Shown: positions 24,088 to 33,210 of the stretch, piece by piece
How the letters are laid out: every line of letters begins with the position of its first letter
Position numbering within the stretch: the first letter of the stretch is position 1
Assembly: GCA_037968895.1 (NCBI GenBank)
Contig: JBBKWJ010000286.1
Location: 9,695 to 73,694 of the forward strand
Length of the DNA stretch: 64,000 nt
From: JBBKWJ01 sp037968895
Lineage (GTDB): Bacteria > Actinomycetota > Acidimicrobiia > Acidimicrobiales > SZUA-35
Direction of reading: 5' to 3'
The notes under the pieces: generated by a model
What the model saw: only the letters and a program-made list of their open reading frames with translations
What the model was told of the DNA's origin: nothing
The model's database searches: none
Position numbers and translations under genes: made by a program

Positions 24088-26574
24088 ATGAACGCAGGGG
24101 CGACAGAACTGTCACATCATCTCCGGGGCGTGCTTTCGCGCCATCCGATCGCTGTTGATTGTGCAAGAAGCGCCTCGACCTTCGCGAAGAGCGTCGCCGA
24201 GGTCGTGGTATTTGAGGATTCCCGCGCCTTCATTGTCGCCTCAAGCGCCCCGAACGTCCTTCAGCCACGGCATCTAAAGGCCGCTGAGCACCAGTTGATC
24301 GCCAAAGGTGGCGGTGCTGCAATTGAAGAAGGCGCGGCCAGCTTCGCTATTCGCGATGGTTCCGGCCACACAGTTGGCGCACTCACGCTTCACGACGCGA
24401 CAGACCTTGGCGACGCTGATGGATTCCACGCCCTCTGTCGACTCATCACCGCTGCGGTTATCGGGGCCGAGAAGGAGCTTGGATCACAGAGCATCGAAAC
24501 CGCGGTGCTCGAAGGTCTGCGGGACGCCGTGGTTGTGCTCGACGCTGAGCTCAACGTCACCTGGGTCAACCGGGCCGTTGGATCGCTCTTTGGCCGTACG
24601 CCGGCCGATGTCATCGGAAAATCAGCAATCGACTTACTTCACCCCGACGATGTCGTTGTTGCATTCGATGCGATTACACGGCTGAGCGAAGGGCTCGAGA
24701 TCTGGCGTGTATTCGTCAGAATCGAACGAGGCGATGGCGATTTCGAGCGAGTCGAGGTCACCGGCGTCGATCAATCTTCGCATCCTGCGCTCGGCGGCAT
24801 GGTCCTATCGTTACGAGCGGCTGGCCAAGCCGATGAACTCCAACTCGCAATTGAGCGCGCCGCTCGCATGAATGATGCGATCCTCTCTGGGCTCCACGAC
24901 GGCATCGTCGCAACCGATAGTTTCGGGGCGATCACGCTCGTAAATGACTTTGCTCGAACGATGTTTGGCCTCGATCCCGATGCGCCACCCTCAAGCCTCA
25001 ACCTCGCCGATTTCGCCCTCCTCGACACCGACGGACGAACACTCGCTCACGACCTCGGCCTCAGTTCCGAAGCCTTCGGCGATGAGCCCCGAGAACTCTG
25101 CGTTATCTCAACCCGTTCCGAACTTCGTCACGTCATCACCCAGCGACGGGTAGTCCGTGATGCGGCCGGCGAAGCGCTTGGTTCGGTTGTTGCCTTTCAC
25201 GACATCACCGATGCTCGCCGATCGGCCGAGGAACTCCGAGACCAGGCGCTTCACGACCAGCTCACCGGTTTGCCGAATCGCCGACAGCTGGAGAATCTCC
25301 TGCTCGAACTCTCGGCGTCAAGCCCAGATACCACCGTCGCCGCTTGCTTCATCGACCTCGATGGTTTCAAGACTGTCAACGACACGCACGGACACCGCGC
25401 TGGCGATCGACTCATCAGGGTCGCCGCTCAGCGCCTCGAATCCGAGCTTCGCACCAACGATCTTCTCGTTCGTCAGGGTGGCGACGAGTTCGTCGCCTTG
25501 CTAACCGAGGTCAGCGGACCTGAAGAAGCACTTGCGGTCGCCGAGCGACTTCGGGTCGCGTTGCACCGGCCGTACACGCTCGACGATGATCGCTTCGATC
25601 TCACCGCCTCTGTCGGCGTTGCCCTCGCCCCCACCACCGAACTCGGCGACGACACGCTTCTTCGCCAAGCAGACATTGCGCTGTACTCGGCCAAAGCGCG
25701 CGGACGAAATCGCGTCGAGGTATTCGACGCTGACCTTTCCGTCGCCGTCGAGCTTGAAGAACGCCAGCGTCGTCTCCTTCGCGAGGCACTAGAGAACGAT
25801 CGCCTTGTGATGCACTTTCAACCGCTGATCGACACCCTCACCGGGAGAACGACAGGCTACGAGGCGCTCGCCCGCTGCCGCGATGAGCACGGCACGCTGG
25901 TTGGTCCGGCTGGGTTTATGGAATCGATCACCCATTCCGGTCTGATGTGGGATCTCGACCAAGCCGCCTTCAAACTTTCGTGCCAGGCCGCCGCCGTACT
26001 AGCAAAGGTCACTCCCGGCAGCCCACCGATAATCGCTTGCAACTTCTCCGCTATCAGTCTTGTGCAGACGGGTCTCGCCGCTTTCATCTGTGAGACCACG
26101 GAGCGTTACGGCGTCGAAAATTCACAGATCTGTATTGAGATAACTGAGAGCTCAGCATTCGACGCGGGGCCAAAGAGTCTTGCGACCCTCGGCGAGCTTC
26201 ACTCGAAGGGCTTCTTACTAGCGCTCGACGACTTCGGCACCGGCTACTCGTCACTCGCTCACCTTCGTGACCTTCCACTGACGTCGGTGAAAGTCGACAG
26301 AAGCTTCATTGCGAAGCTGACTGACCGCAGCTCTGAACGAGCAATCGCCGAAGCAATCGTCGGTCTTGCCGCTGACCTTGGCCTAGGCGTTGTCGCCGAA
26401 GGCGTCGAGAACCTCGAGCAGCTCACGCACGCACAATCGATGGGCTTCGGCACGATCCAAGGCTGGCATTACTCACCCGCCCTTGCGCTCACCGAGATTC
26501 TGAGCGACTGGCTCGGCACCTCTTCAGACGACGCGAATACCGCTGCCGCGTCAAGACTCCGCCCTGGAAAATAG
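24088..26574 (+). CDS. PAS-PAS-GGDEF-EAL cyclic-di-GMP turnover protein
   Basis: 828 aa from the ATG at 24088 (TAGAAT at 24056-24061 puts the transcript start near 24068, excluding the in-frame GTG at 24064). A GAF-like N-terminal region is followed by PAS domains at about 140-255 and 265-385, then GGDEF (about 395-555) with RQGGDEF intact and an I-site RTND five residues before it. The EAL domain (about 570-820) has YEALAR, NFSAISL, EITES and DDFGTGYSS, so both synthase and phosphodiesterase sites look competent. No transmembrane segments. It senses a cytosolic cue to set c-di-GMP. Confidence 0.93.
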   Translation: MNAGATELSHHLRGVLSRHPIAVDCARSASTFAKSVAEVVVFEDSRAFIVASSAPNVLQPRHLKAAEHQLIAKGGGAAIEEGAASFAIRDGSGHTVGALTLHDATDLGDADGFHALCRLITAAVIGAEKELGSQSIETAVLEGLRDAVVVLDAELNVTWVNRAVGSLFGRTPADVIGKSAIDLLHPDDVVVAFDAITRLSEGLEIWRVFVRIERGDGDFERVEVTGVDQSSHPALGGMVLSLRAAGQADELQLAIERAARMNDAILSGLHDGIVATDSFGAITLVNDFARTMFGLDPDAPPSSLNLADFALLDTDGRTLAHDLGLSSEAFGDEPRELCVISTRSELRHVITQRRVVRDAAGEALGSVVAFHDITDARRSAEELRDQALHDQLTGLPNRRQLENLLLELSASSPDTTVAACFIDLDGFKTVNDTHGHRAGDRLIRVAAQRLESELRTNDLLVRQGGDEFVALLTEVSGPEEALAVAERLRVALHRPYTLDDDRFDLTASVGVALAPTTELGDDTLLRQADIALYSAKARGRNRVEVFDADLSVAVELEERQRRLLREALENDRLVMHFQPLIDTLTGRTTGYEALARCRDEHGTLVGPAGFMESITHSGLMWDLDQAAFKLSCQAAAVLAKVTPGSPPIIACNFSAISLVQTGLAAFICETTERYGVENSQICIEITESSAFDAGPKSLATLGELHSKGFLLALDDFGTGYSSLAHLRDLPLTSVKVDRSFIAKLTDRSSERAIAEAIVGLAADLGLGVVAEGVENLEQLTHAQSMGFGTIQGWHYSPALALTEILSDWLGTSSDDANTAAASRLRPGK

Positions 26575-26630
26575 GCGCAGCTTCATCAGCGCGGCGGAAT
26601 GAAGCGAGGCCTGTGTCGTGTTTCACACCC

Positions 26631-26846
26631 ATGGCCCAATCGCAAGGCAAGAAGCAAACCACACAACCAAAGGGAAAACCGACACCGAGTAGGAAGTCGA
26701 CCGAGTCCCGGCCGATACGCGCATCCACTCGCCTCGTCCCGCTTCAGTGGATTGGTTTCGCAGCACTCCTGATCGCCATCATTGTTCTGGCGATCATCTT
26801 CGGCCCCGAAGGAAGCGGCGGGAGAACTGGCGTCGGCCACAACTGA
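26631..26846 (+). CDS. Small single-helix membrane protein
   Basis: 71 aa from the ATG at 26631. A basic, Gln/Lys/Pro-rich N-terminus of about 40 residues precedes one transmembrane helix (WIGFAALLIAIIVLAIIF) and a Gly-rich end. Topology would be N-in. No family recognised and no strong ribosome-binding site, so it may be spurious, but the positive-inside charge pattern is protein-like. It stands between the GGDEF-EAL gene and an epimerase gene. Confidence 0.45.
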   Translation: MAQSQGKKQTTQPKGKPTPSRKSTESRPIRASTRLVPLQWIGFAALLIAIIVLAIIFGPEGSGGRTGVGHN

Positions 26847-26891
26847 TCACCTGTCCGCCTGGATCGCAGAAGTTGGTGCGAGACTTCGGCC

Positions 26892-27737
26892 ATGAGCGAG
26901 CGGACGATGATCACTGGAACGAGCGGACGTATTGGTCGAGCCGTCGCCAAGTTGTTCGAAGAGAACGAAAGTCGCATCGTCGGCGTCGATAAGCGTGCAG
27001 GATCTTTCACGACCATTGTTGGTGACTTGGCCTCGATCGACCTCGGCCCGGTGCTTCGAAAGTGCCATACGGTGATCCACTGCGCTGCGCTTCATGCGCC
27101 CCACCTCGCCGACCACAGCCGAGCCGAATTCGTTTCGGCAAACCTCACCGCAACCGATCGACTACTTGCGACCGCGGTTGATGCTGGTGTGACACGGTTC
27201 GTATTCATCAGCACGACCTCTGTGTACGGTCGCTCCCTAGAAAATGCTCAGGCTGCCGTTTGGGTCGACGAAGAACTGCAGCCGGAACCCCGAGATATCT
27301 ACGACGAAACGAAGTTCGCCGCTGAGGCGCTCGTCGACAACGCCCATGGCGCAGGCTTCACGACCGTCACACTTCGCCTTGCCCGCTGTTTTCCCGAAAC
27401 ACCAAGCGAGACCGTGGTGAACCGGCTGTATCGGGGGCTTGACATACGAGATGCAGTTCAGGGCATCTCAGCTGCTACCGACGCAGATCTCACCCAGCAT
27501 CACGTCTTGAACATTGCGGGTCCCCGGGTGTTTGAGAAGTTCGACGCGCACGATCTGCGGCACGACGCCTCCAAAGTCATCGCCAGGCGACTTCCTTGGC
27601 TCAGCGCTGAGTTCGCTGACCGAGGATGGGAACTCCCGAAATCAATCGATCGGATCTACGTCTCCGACGCCGCCGGGCTCCTGATCAACTACCGCCCGGC
27701 TCACGGGCTGAGGAGCGCTCTCGCGTCACCTCAATGA
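26892..27737 (+). CDS. NAD(P)-dependent epimerase/dehydratase (extended SDR)
   Basis: 281 aa Rossmann protein. Nucleotide-binding ITGTSGRIGRAVAKLF at the N-terminus, VIHCAALHAPHL, ISTTSVYG as the catalytic Ser strand, and YDETK as the YxxxK pair. Acts on nucleotide-sugars or related metabolites; substrate not inferable. GAGACT ends 6 bases before the ATG. The last 7 bp overlap the convergent cimA gene. Confidence 0.88.
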   Translation: MSERTMITGTSGRIGRAVAKLFEENESRIVGVDKRAGSFTTIVGDLASIDLGPVLRKCHTVIHCAALHAPHLADHSRAEFVSANLTATDRLLATAVDAGVTRFVFISTTSVYGRSLENAQAAVWVDEELQPEPRDIYDETKFAAEALVDNAHGAGFTTVTLRLARCFPETPSETVVNRLYRGLDIRDAVQGISAATDADLTQHHVLNIAGPRVFEKFDAHDLRHDASKVIARRLPWLSAEFADRGWELPKSIDRIYVSDAAGLLINYRPAHGLRSALASPQ

Positions 27738-29404
27738 ACAGCGTCGGCGGCGGAAATTGCGTAGACGATCGAATCGGACAGCGCTTGCCACGATGCTTCG
27801 ATGATGTTTTCGCTCACGCCGATCGTTGACCATCGTGTATCCCCGTTTGTTGCGTCAATCAGCACGCGAGTGACTGCCCGGGTGCCGCTGGCCGAATCGA
27901 GAATACGAACTTTGAAGTCAGCGAGACGGACCTCGGCAAGCGCTGGAAAGCGGTCGCCGACGGCCGATCTGAATGCGGCATCGAGCGCGTTGACCGGTCC
28001 GTTTCCTTCGCCAGTTGCGACAACCCGCTCCTCGCCGATCTGGAGTTTGAGCGTCGCCTCTGTCTCAACTCCGTCGTAGTGACCGAGCGGATTCTCTGAG
28101 AGCGCCATCTTCTCACCCGGTCGATGTTCGACGATTACTCGGAACGACTCAAGCGTGAAGTATGGGTTGGTCCAACCGGTCGCCCGGCGCATGAGTAGCT
28201 CGAGCGATGCATCGGCGGCTTCGAAGTGATAGCCGACGTGCTCGAGTTCCTTGAGCTCATCGAGCACCGACTTCAGTTGAGGCCCAGTGAGTTCGAGACC
28301 AAGGCTCTTCGCCTTTAGCTCAACCGTGGAGCGCCCTGAAAGATCGCTCACCAAGAACCGGGTGCCGTTGCCGACTAGCGCTGGGTCGACGTGTTCGTAC
28401 GCGTCGGGGCGGCGAGCGATGGCGGAAGTGTGGAGACCGGCCTTGTGCGCGAACGCAGACTTGCCGACGTATGGCAATGCATCGTTTGGTGGCAGGTTGA
28501 CCAGTTCGGCGACGTGACGACTCACTTCGGTCAGGCGCTCGATAGCACCATCTGGCAGCGTGCGAATGCCCATCTTCAGCGAGAGGTTCGGCACGAAGGT
28601 GGTGAGGTCACAGTTGCCGGTTCGCTCGCCGTAGCCGTTGATGGTTCCCTGCACATGGGTGGCCCCAGCCCGAACGCCAGCAACGGCGTTTGCTACGGCG
28701 CAGCCAGTGTCGTTCTGGGTGTGCATGCCAACTTTGATCTCGGGGAACATCTCAACAACAGTGCGAGTCGCCGACTCGATGTCGTGAGGCATTGAGCCAC
28801 CATTGGTGTCGCACAGCACGAGTACCTCGGCACCAGCGAGGGCAGCCGCTTCAACCGCACGAAGGGTGAACTCAGGATTGCGCTTGTAGCCATCGAAGAA
28901 GTGCTCGAAGTCGACGAACACTCGGCGGCCCTGCGAGCGCAGGTATTCGACCGAGTCGAAGATCATCGCTACACCCTCGTCGAGGGTGGTACGGAGGGCC
29001 TCAAGAACGTGATAGTCCCAGCTCTTGGCGACGATGCAGCAGATTTCGGTTTTGGCGTTGATCAAGTTGGCGAGCGTCGGGTCGTCATCGACCTTTCCCT
29101 TTGGTCGACGAGTCGAACCGAAGGCCACAAGCTCCGACGTAGCGAACGTCAGCTCGCCGGCCGCAACTCTGGCGAAGAACTCATCGTCACGCGGGTTCGA
29201 ACCTGGCCATCCGCCCTCGATGTATTGCACTCCGAGATAGTCGAGCCGTTCGGCAATGCGAAGCTTGTCGTCGGCGGTGAGAGCAATGCCTTCAAACTGC
29301 GAGCCGTCACGAAGCGTCGTGTCGAAGATCTCGACGCTCTCTGGCCACTCGTCTCGATGGATCGCCGAACGCGAGATAGTCATTTGCTCCGGCGAATCGG
29401 TCAC
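27731..29404 (-). CDS. cimA: (R)-citramalate synthase
   Basis: 557 aa. DRE-TIM barrel with IFDTTLRDGSQFEG, metal-site HTQNDTGCAVANAVAG and GYGERTGNCDL, followed by the C-terminal LeuA-type regulatory domain; the length fits the long citramalate synthase class more than 2-isopropylmalate synthase. It condenses acetyl-CoA with pyruvate, opening the threonine-independent route to isoleucine. The GTG at 29404 overlaps the ilvE stop (GTGA). Operon leuB-ilvE-cimA: LeuB and LeuCD also serve the citramalate route. Confidence 0.93.
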   Translation of the reverse strand: MTDSPEQMTISRSAIHRDEWPESVEIFDTTLRDGSQFEGIALTADDKLRIAERLDYLGVQYIEGGWPGSNPRDDEFFARVAAGELTFATSELVAFGSTRRPKGKVDDDPTLANLINAKTEICCIVAKSWDYHVLEALRTTLDEGVAMIFDSVEYLRSQGRRVFVDFEHFFDGYKRNPEFTLRAVEAAALAGAEVLVLCDTNGGSMPHDIESATRTVVEMFPEIKVGMHTQNDTGCAVANAVAGVRAGATHVQGTINGYGERTGNCDLTTFVPNLSLKMGIRTLPDGAIERLTEVSRHVAELVNLPPNDALPYVGKSAFAHKAGLHTSAIARRPDAYEHVDPALVGNGTRFLVSDLSGRSTVELKAKSLGLELTGPQLKSVLDELKELEHVGYHFEAADASLELLMRRATGWTNPYFTLESFRVIVEHRPGEKMALSENPLGHYDGVETEATLKLQIGEERVVATGEGNGPVNALDAAFRSAVGDRFPALAEVRLADFKVRILDSASGTRAVTRVLIDATNGDTRWSTIGVSENIIEASWQALSDSIVYAISAADAVH

Positions 29405-30327
29405 GTTGTCTCGTTCGCTAGTTCACACCAATGGCGGTACTCGTCGACCTGACCGCGAACGGCTTTTGCGTAGACGTCGGCGATCGCCTTTGTGATCGGC
29501 CCCGGACACGGGATCTCACGATCGTCGACCGAGTTGACCGCACTGACTTCAGCCGCCGTGCCAACAACGAACATCTCTTCGCAGACGTAGAGGTCGCTGC
29601 GTGAAAGGTCGGACACTCGAACCTCGTAGCCAAGATCGCGAGCGATGGTGGAGACGGCGTGTTGCGTGATGCCTTCGAGTGCACCTGATGCGGACGGCGG
29701 CGTGAAAATGACGCCACCGCGCACGATGAACAGGTTTTCGCCCGAGCACTCCGCCACGAGACCAGCACCGTTGAGCATGACCGCTTCGTCGTAGCCGGCC
29801 TTGAGCGCTTCCATCTTGGCGAGGGTTGAGTTGGCGTAGTTACCGGTGGTCTTCGAGGCCGGCGGCATGATGTTGTGATCGTGACGCTGCCACGACGAAA
29901 TCTTCAGACGGACGCCCTTCGAGATCGCGTCGTCACCGAGGTATGCGCCCCAAGGCCAGCAGGCAATAGAAACGTCGGTCTTGCACTCGGTCGTCGCCAA
30001 GCCCATCTCGCCGTAGCCGTAGTAGGCAAGCGGACGGATGTAACACGAGTTGAGCCCAGTCGAACGCACTGTCTCTTTGGCCGCGTCGACGAGTTCTTCG
30101 ACGCTATATGGCATGTCCATCATCAGGATCTTGGCCGAGTTGTGCAGACGTTGCATGTGTTCGGTAAGTCGGAAGATGGCCGGCCCGTCGGCCGACTCAT
30201 ACGCTCGGATTCCTTCGAATACGGCGGTGCCGTAGTGGAGTGAGTGGGTGAGAATGTGGACGGTCGCGTCTTCCCAGTTGACGAGCGAACCGTTCATCCA
30301 GATCTTGGGTGTTGGGGTGATTGGCAT
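29401..30327 (-). CDS. ilvE: Branched-chain amino acid aminotransferase
   Basis: 308 aa fold-type IV PLP enzyme. HILTHSLHYGTAVFEGIRAY at the N-terminus, GNYANSTLAKMEALKAGYDEAVML with the PLP lysine, and AECSGENLFIVRGG. It transfers amino groups to the keto acids of Leu, Ile and Val. GGAGAT stands 6 bases before the ATG at 30327. It lies 17 bases after leuB and is coupled to cimA. Confidence 0.95.
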   Translation of the reverse strand: MPITPTPKIWMNGSLVNWEDATVHILTHSLHYGTAVFEGIRAYESADGPAIFRLTEHMQRLHNSAKILMMDMPYSVEELVDAAKETVRSTGLNSCYIRPLAYYGYGEMGLATTECKTDVSIACWPWGAYLGDDAISKGVRLKISSWQRHDHNIMPPASKTTGNYANSTLAKMEALKAGYDEAVMLNGAGLVAECSGENLFIVRGGVIFTPPSASGALEGITQHAVSTIARDLGYEVRVSDLSRSDLYVCEEMFVVGTAAEVSAVNSVDDREIPCPGPITKAIADVYAKAVRGQVDEYRHWCELANETT

Positions 30328-30344
30328 GAGGATCTCCTACGGCG

Positions 30345-31322
30345 CTAGGCCAACTTGGCGGCGACGGCGTCACCGATCTCTGACGTACTACCGGTCATGC
30401 CGGTTAACTCATCACACGCTGCTTCGACTCGAGCAGCCGCTTCTTTCTGGCCGAGGAAGTCAAGCATCAGCGCGCCGGACAAGATTGCGGCAAGCGGGTT
30501 TGCCTTCGCTTGGCCCGCAATATCGGGAGCCGAACCATGGACGGGCTCGAACATCGACGGCCCGGTTCGGGCCGGATTGAGATTGGCCGATGAGGCCAGT
30601 CCGATTCCACCGGATACAGCGCCACCGAGGTCGGTAAGGATGTCACCGAAGAGGTTGTCGGTGACAATGACGTCGTAGCGCTGTGGGTCTTGTACGAAGT
30701 AGATGCAGGCTGCGTCAACGTGGTTGTATGCGGTATCGACGTCGGCGAAATCGGGGGCGGCTTCGTTGAACGAACGCTCCCACAGATCACCGGCGAAAGT
30801 CAGGACGTTGGTCTTGTGTACGAGAGTGAGATGCTTGCGCCGGCTCTGGGCGAGTTCGAATGCGTAGCGAACCGCTCGCTCGGTGCCCATTCTTGTGTTG
30901 ACCGAACCCTGGGTTGCGACCTCAAATGGTGTGCCTTTGCGGAGAAAGCCACCTTCACCGGCATAGGTGCCTTCGGTGTTCTCTCGAATCACAACGAACT
31001 CGTGGCCAGGCGCCTTGAACGGCCGCTGGTTGATATAGAGGTCGAGCTCAAAGCGCATCTTGAGCAGTAGCCCACGCTCAATCACACCAGGCGTGACGTC
31101 AGGATGGCCAACGGCGCCGAGATAGATGGCGTCGAACTCGCGCCACTCGTCAAGCACCGAGTCAGGAAGAATTACGCCGTCTCGAAGGTAGCGGGCACCG
31201 CCAAGGTCATAGTCGACAGTATCTAGCGAGACGCCAGCTGCAGAAATGACCTTAAGTCCCTCGGCAATGACCTCTGGCCCAATTCCATCTCCTCCGACGA
31301 CGGCCACATTCAACGAACTCAC
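30345..31322 (-). CDS. leuB: 3-isopropylmalate dehydrogenase
   Basis: 325 aa from the GTG at 31322, which has a GGAG site 6 bases upstream; an ATG 48 bases earlier is in frame but lacks such a site. VVGGDGIGPEV, the Asp cluster YDVIVTDNLFGDILTDLGG and EPVHGSAPDIAGQAKANP identify the beta-decarboxylating dehydrogenase family. It oxidises 3-isopropylmalate in leucine synthesis and can act on the citramalate-derived analogue. First gene of leuB-ilvE-cimA. A TTGAGATATC element upstream (near 31407) shares the TGAGA half-site seen at leuC. Confidence 0.94.
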   Translation of the reverse strand: MSSLNVAVVGGDGIGPEVIAEGLKVISAAGVSLDTVDYDLGGARYLRDGVILPDSVLDEWREFDAIYLGAVGHPDVTPGVIERGLLLKMRFELDLYINQRPFKAPGHEFVVIRENTEGTYAGEGGFLRKGTPFEVATQGSVNTRMGTERAVRYAFELAQSRRKHLTLVHKTNVLTFAGDLWERSFNEAAPDFADVDTAYNHVDAACIYFVQDPQRYDVIVTDNLFGDILTDLGGAVSGGIGLASSANLNPARTGPSMFEPVHGSAPDIAGQAKANPLAAILSGALMLDFLGQKEAAARVEAACDELTGMTGSTSEIGDAVAAKLA

Positions 31323-31448
31323 GTGCGCTCCAATCAAGGTCGGATCCTCGCTCCGACATAAGACAGTCAACCTTACTGCTCAAGTACGCCGCCGGTTCAT
31401 CCGATATCTCAAGTTAGTAACTTCAAGGTTCGCCGGCTCGGAGGAATG

Positions 31449-32003
31449 ATGAGCGCTCTAGATCTCGACTTTTCAATAAAGGGTGCTCCTGCAAGCTGGC
31501 TCGATAACGAGGCAGAGCAGGAGGAGGCCGAAACCATCTGGCGCCCAAAGCGCAAGAAGCACCTCACCCACCTCAAGGGCAAACCAGCCGACGTCTTCAC
31601 CGGCGCGACTGTAATGCTCCTGCTTAGCTCAGTAGTTGGCTACGCCTGGTACGAGGGCCAGCTTCAGGAAGGTAGGCCGCTCGCTGTCTGGGCGATTCCG
31701 ATCGGTATTCTGTATGCATTGGTGATCAGACTCGCTTCCGGTAAGGGCGATCCTGACATTCGATCGATGCTTTCATCTGTCTTCTATGCAGTGACGTTGC
31801 TTGGATCGGCCTACATGGTGATCCGCCATGACTTCATCTTGATTTACGGCCATGAGCCCGGCCCAAGCGACATCGACCATTTCATGATCCGTGATCGCCT
31901 GCAGCAACCACGCGTCATTCTGAGCTGGGCTGCTGGCTTCTGGGCAACGATCCATGTCAGCTACATGTTGCACGGTCGCAAGCGCGGAAGCCTTACTGGG
32001 TAG
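31449..32003 (+). CDS. Hypothetical membrane protein, four helices
   Basis: 184 aa from the second of two adjacent ATGs; GGAGG at 31439-31443 gives 5-base spacing to 31449 and only 2 to 31446. A charged N-terminus (about 50 residues, WRPKRKKHLTHLKGK) precedes helices at about 52-70, 80-97, 108-126 and 155-175. No family recognised. Divergent from leuB, followed after 21 bases by greA, which has its own promoter. Confidence 0.75.
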   Translation: MSALDLDFSIKGAPASWLDNEAEQEEAETIWRPKRKKHLTHLKGKPADVFTGATVMLLLSSVVGYAWYEGQLQEGRPLAVWAIPIGILYALVIRLASGKGDPDIRSMLSSVFYAVTLLGSAYMVIRHDFILIYGHEPGPSDIDHFMIRDRLQQPRVILSWAAGFWATIHVSYMLHGRKRGSLTG

Positions 32004-32012
32004 CTGACTCGT

Positions 32013-32018
32013 TAAGCT
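32013..32018 (+). promoter_or_regulatory. Probable -10 box for leaderless greA
   Basis: TAAGCT, then AGCTCG and the GTG at 32025 (6-base gap). No ribosome-binding site precedes the GTG. Confidence 0.5.
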
Positions 32019-32024
32019 AGCTCG

Positions 32025-32492
32025 GTGGCACAGACATACGAACTATCTCAAGAGGCCAAAGATCGACTCCAAGCCGAGTACGACGACCTCACTACGCGCG
32101 GTCGAATAGAGATCGCGAAGAAGATCGAAACGGCCCGTGAAATGGGTGATCTTTCGGAGAACGGCGACTATCACGCCGCGAAAGAAGAGCAGGGAAAGAT
32201 GGAGGGGCGAATCAACCATCTAGGTGGCCTCCTCGAAAACCATGTGATCGTCGGCAACGCGCCTGTCACCGAAGTGCGTGCGGGATGCGTCGTCTCCATT
32301 CGCTACGAAGGCGACGACGAGATCGAGAAGTTTCTGATCGGATCAATCGAAGAACGGCGCGAAGGCGTCACGGTGATGTCGCCGGGTTCACCGCTCGGAA
32401 CAGCACTGACCGGAGCGAAGAAAGGTGACGTCGTGAGCTACAACTCGCCAGGCGGCACCATGTCGGTCACCGTCGTCGACTTCGAGGCATAG
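32025..32492 (+). CDS. greA: Transcription elongation factor GreA
   Basis: 155 aa, usual GreA length. N-terminal coiled coil with the acidic tip AREMGDLSENGDYHAAKEEQG, then the FKBP-like domain (GCVVSIRYEGDDEIEKFLIG, SPLGTALTGAKKGDVVSYNSPGG). It binds RNA polymerase through the secondary channel and stimulates cleavage of backtracked RNA. GTG start, probably leaderless. Confidence 0.96.
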   Translation: MAQTYELSQEAKDRLQAEYDDLTTRGRIEIAKKIETAREMGDLSENGDYHAAKEEQGKMEGRINHLGGLLENHVIVGNAPVTEVRAGCVVSIRYEGDDEIEKFLIGSIEERREGVTVMSPGSPLGTALTGAKKGDVVSYNSPGGTMSVTVVDFEA

Positions 32493-32506
32493 CGCAAGGA
32501 ATAGCC

Positions 32507-33154
32507 CTACCTCCAGCCGAGCGCCTTCTCGAGCTGCCGAGCAGCTCGCACCGTTGCGGCGCCATGCCTGCCATCTGTGCCGAGGCGCTCAATTGGGCCA
32601 GACACGCTTATTGCGGCGCGGACGATGCCGTCGCGATCAACGACCGGCGCGCTCACTGAAGCAACTCCCGGTTCTCGCTCACCAACCGACTCGGCATACC
32701 CGCCTGGCCCACAGCTGCCGACGAGGGCCCGAGCGGCCGACCCGCTCTGCATAGTGAGACGAGCGCCGACGCCAACAATCGTGCGTAGCCCGTAGGTCGA
32801 TTCGATGGCGGCGACACAGACGCGTTCATCACCATCGCTCACATAGAGCTGAGCACTCTCGCCAGTCTCGTCACGCAATGCGGCCAGAACCGAAGGCGCT
32901 AGCTCCACAAGGGGCAATCGCTGCACAACCTTGTGGCCAAGACCGATACAGCGCAAGCCAAGGGCAAACCGACCATCATCAAGACGTCGCGCCATGCCAT
33001 GAACTTCGAGCGCGGCGGCGAGGCGATGCGCAGTTGCTCGGGTTAGTCCGGTGGCGGCAGTCAACTCAGCCAGCGAGCAAGGCGTTGTCTCAAGAGCTGA
33101 AATAATCGTCATGGCCTTGTCGAGGACGCCGACACCGCTTATGCTCATATCCAT
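32507..33154 (-). CDS. IclR-family regulator, LtbR-like
   Basis: 215 aa. N-terminal winged helix ([41 protein letters not shown]) and the C-terminal IclR effector domain ([44 protein letters not shown]). It is divergent from leuCD, as is LtbR of Corynebacterium glutamicum, an IclR protein that represses leuB and leuCD. TAGTCT (33166-33161) 6 bases before the ATG marks a leaderless start inside a palindrome, suggesting autorepression (inference). Confidence 0.9.
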   Translation of the reverse strand: MDMSISGVGVLDKAMTIISALETTPCSLAELTAATGLTRATAHRLAAALEVHGMARRLDDGRFALGLRCIGLGHKVVQRLPLVELAPSVLAALRDETGESAQLYVSDGDERVCVAAIESTYGLRTIVGVGARLTMQSGSAARALVGSCGPGGYAESVGEREPGVASVSAPVVDRDGIVRAAISVSGPIERLGTDGRHGAATVRAARQLEKALGWR

Positions 33155-33158
33155 CAGC

Positions 33159-33174
33159 TGAGACTAGCGTCTCA
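33159..33174. promoter_or_regulatory. Putative LtbR operator overlapping two divergent -10 boxes
   Basis: TGAGAC TAGC GTCTCA, a perfect 6+4+6 inverted repeat. On the plus strand it contains TAGCGT (33165-33170), a -10 candidate for leuC; on the minus strand TAGTCT (33166-33161), which is 6 bases before the regulator ATG. Another TGAGA half-site follows at 33180. One bound dimer would cover both promoters. Confidence 0.6.
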
Positions 33175-33210
33175 ACATATGAGATTCAAGTCACACTCCA
33201 AGGAAGCACC

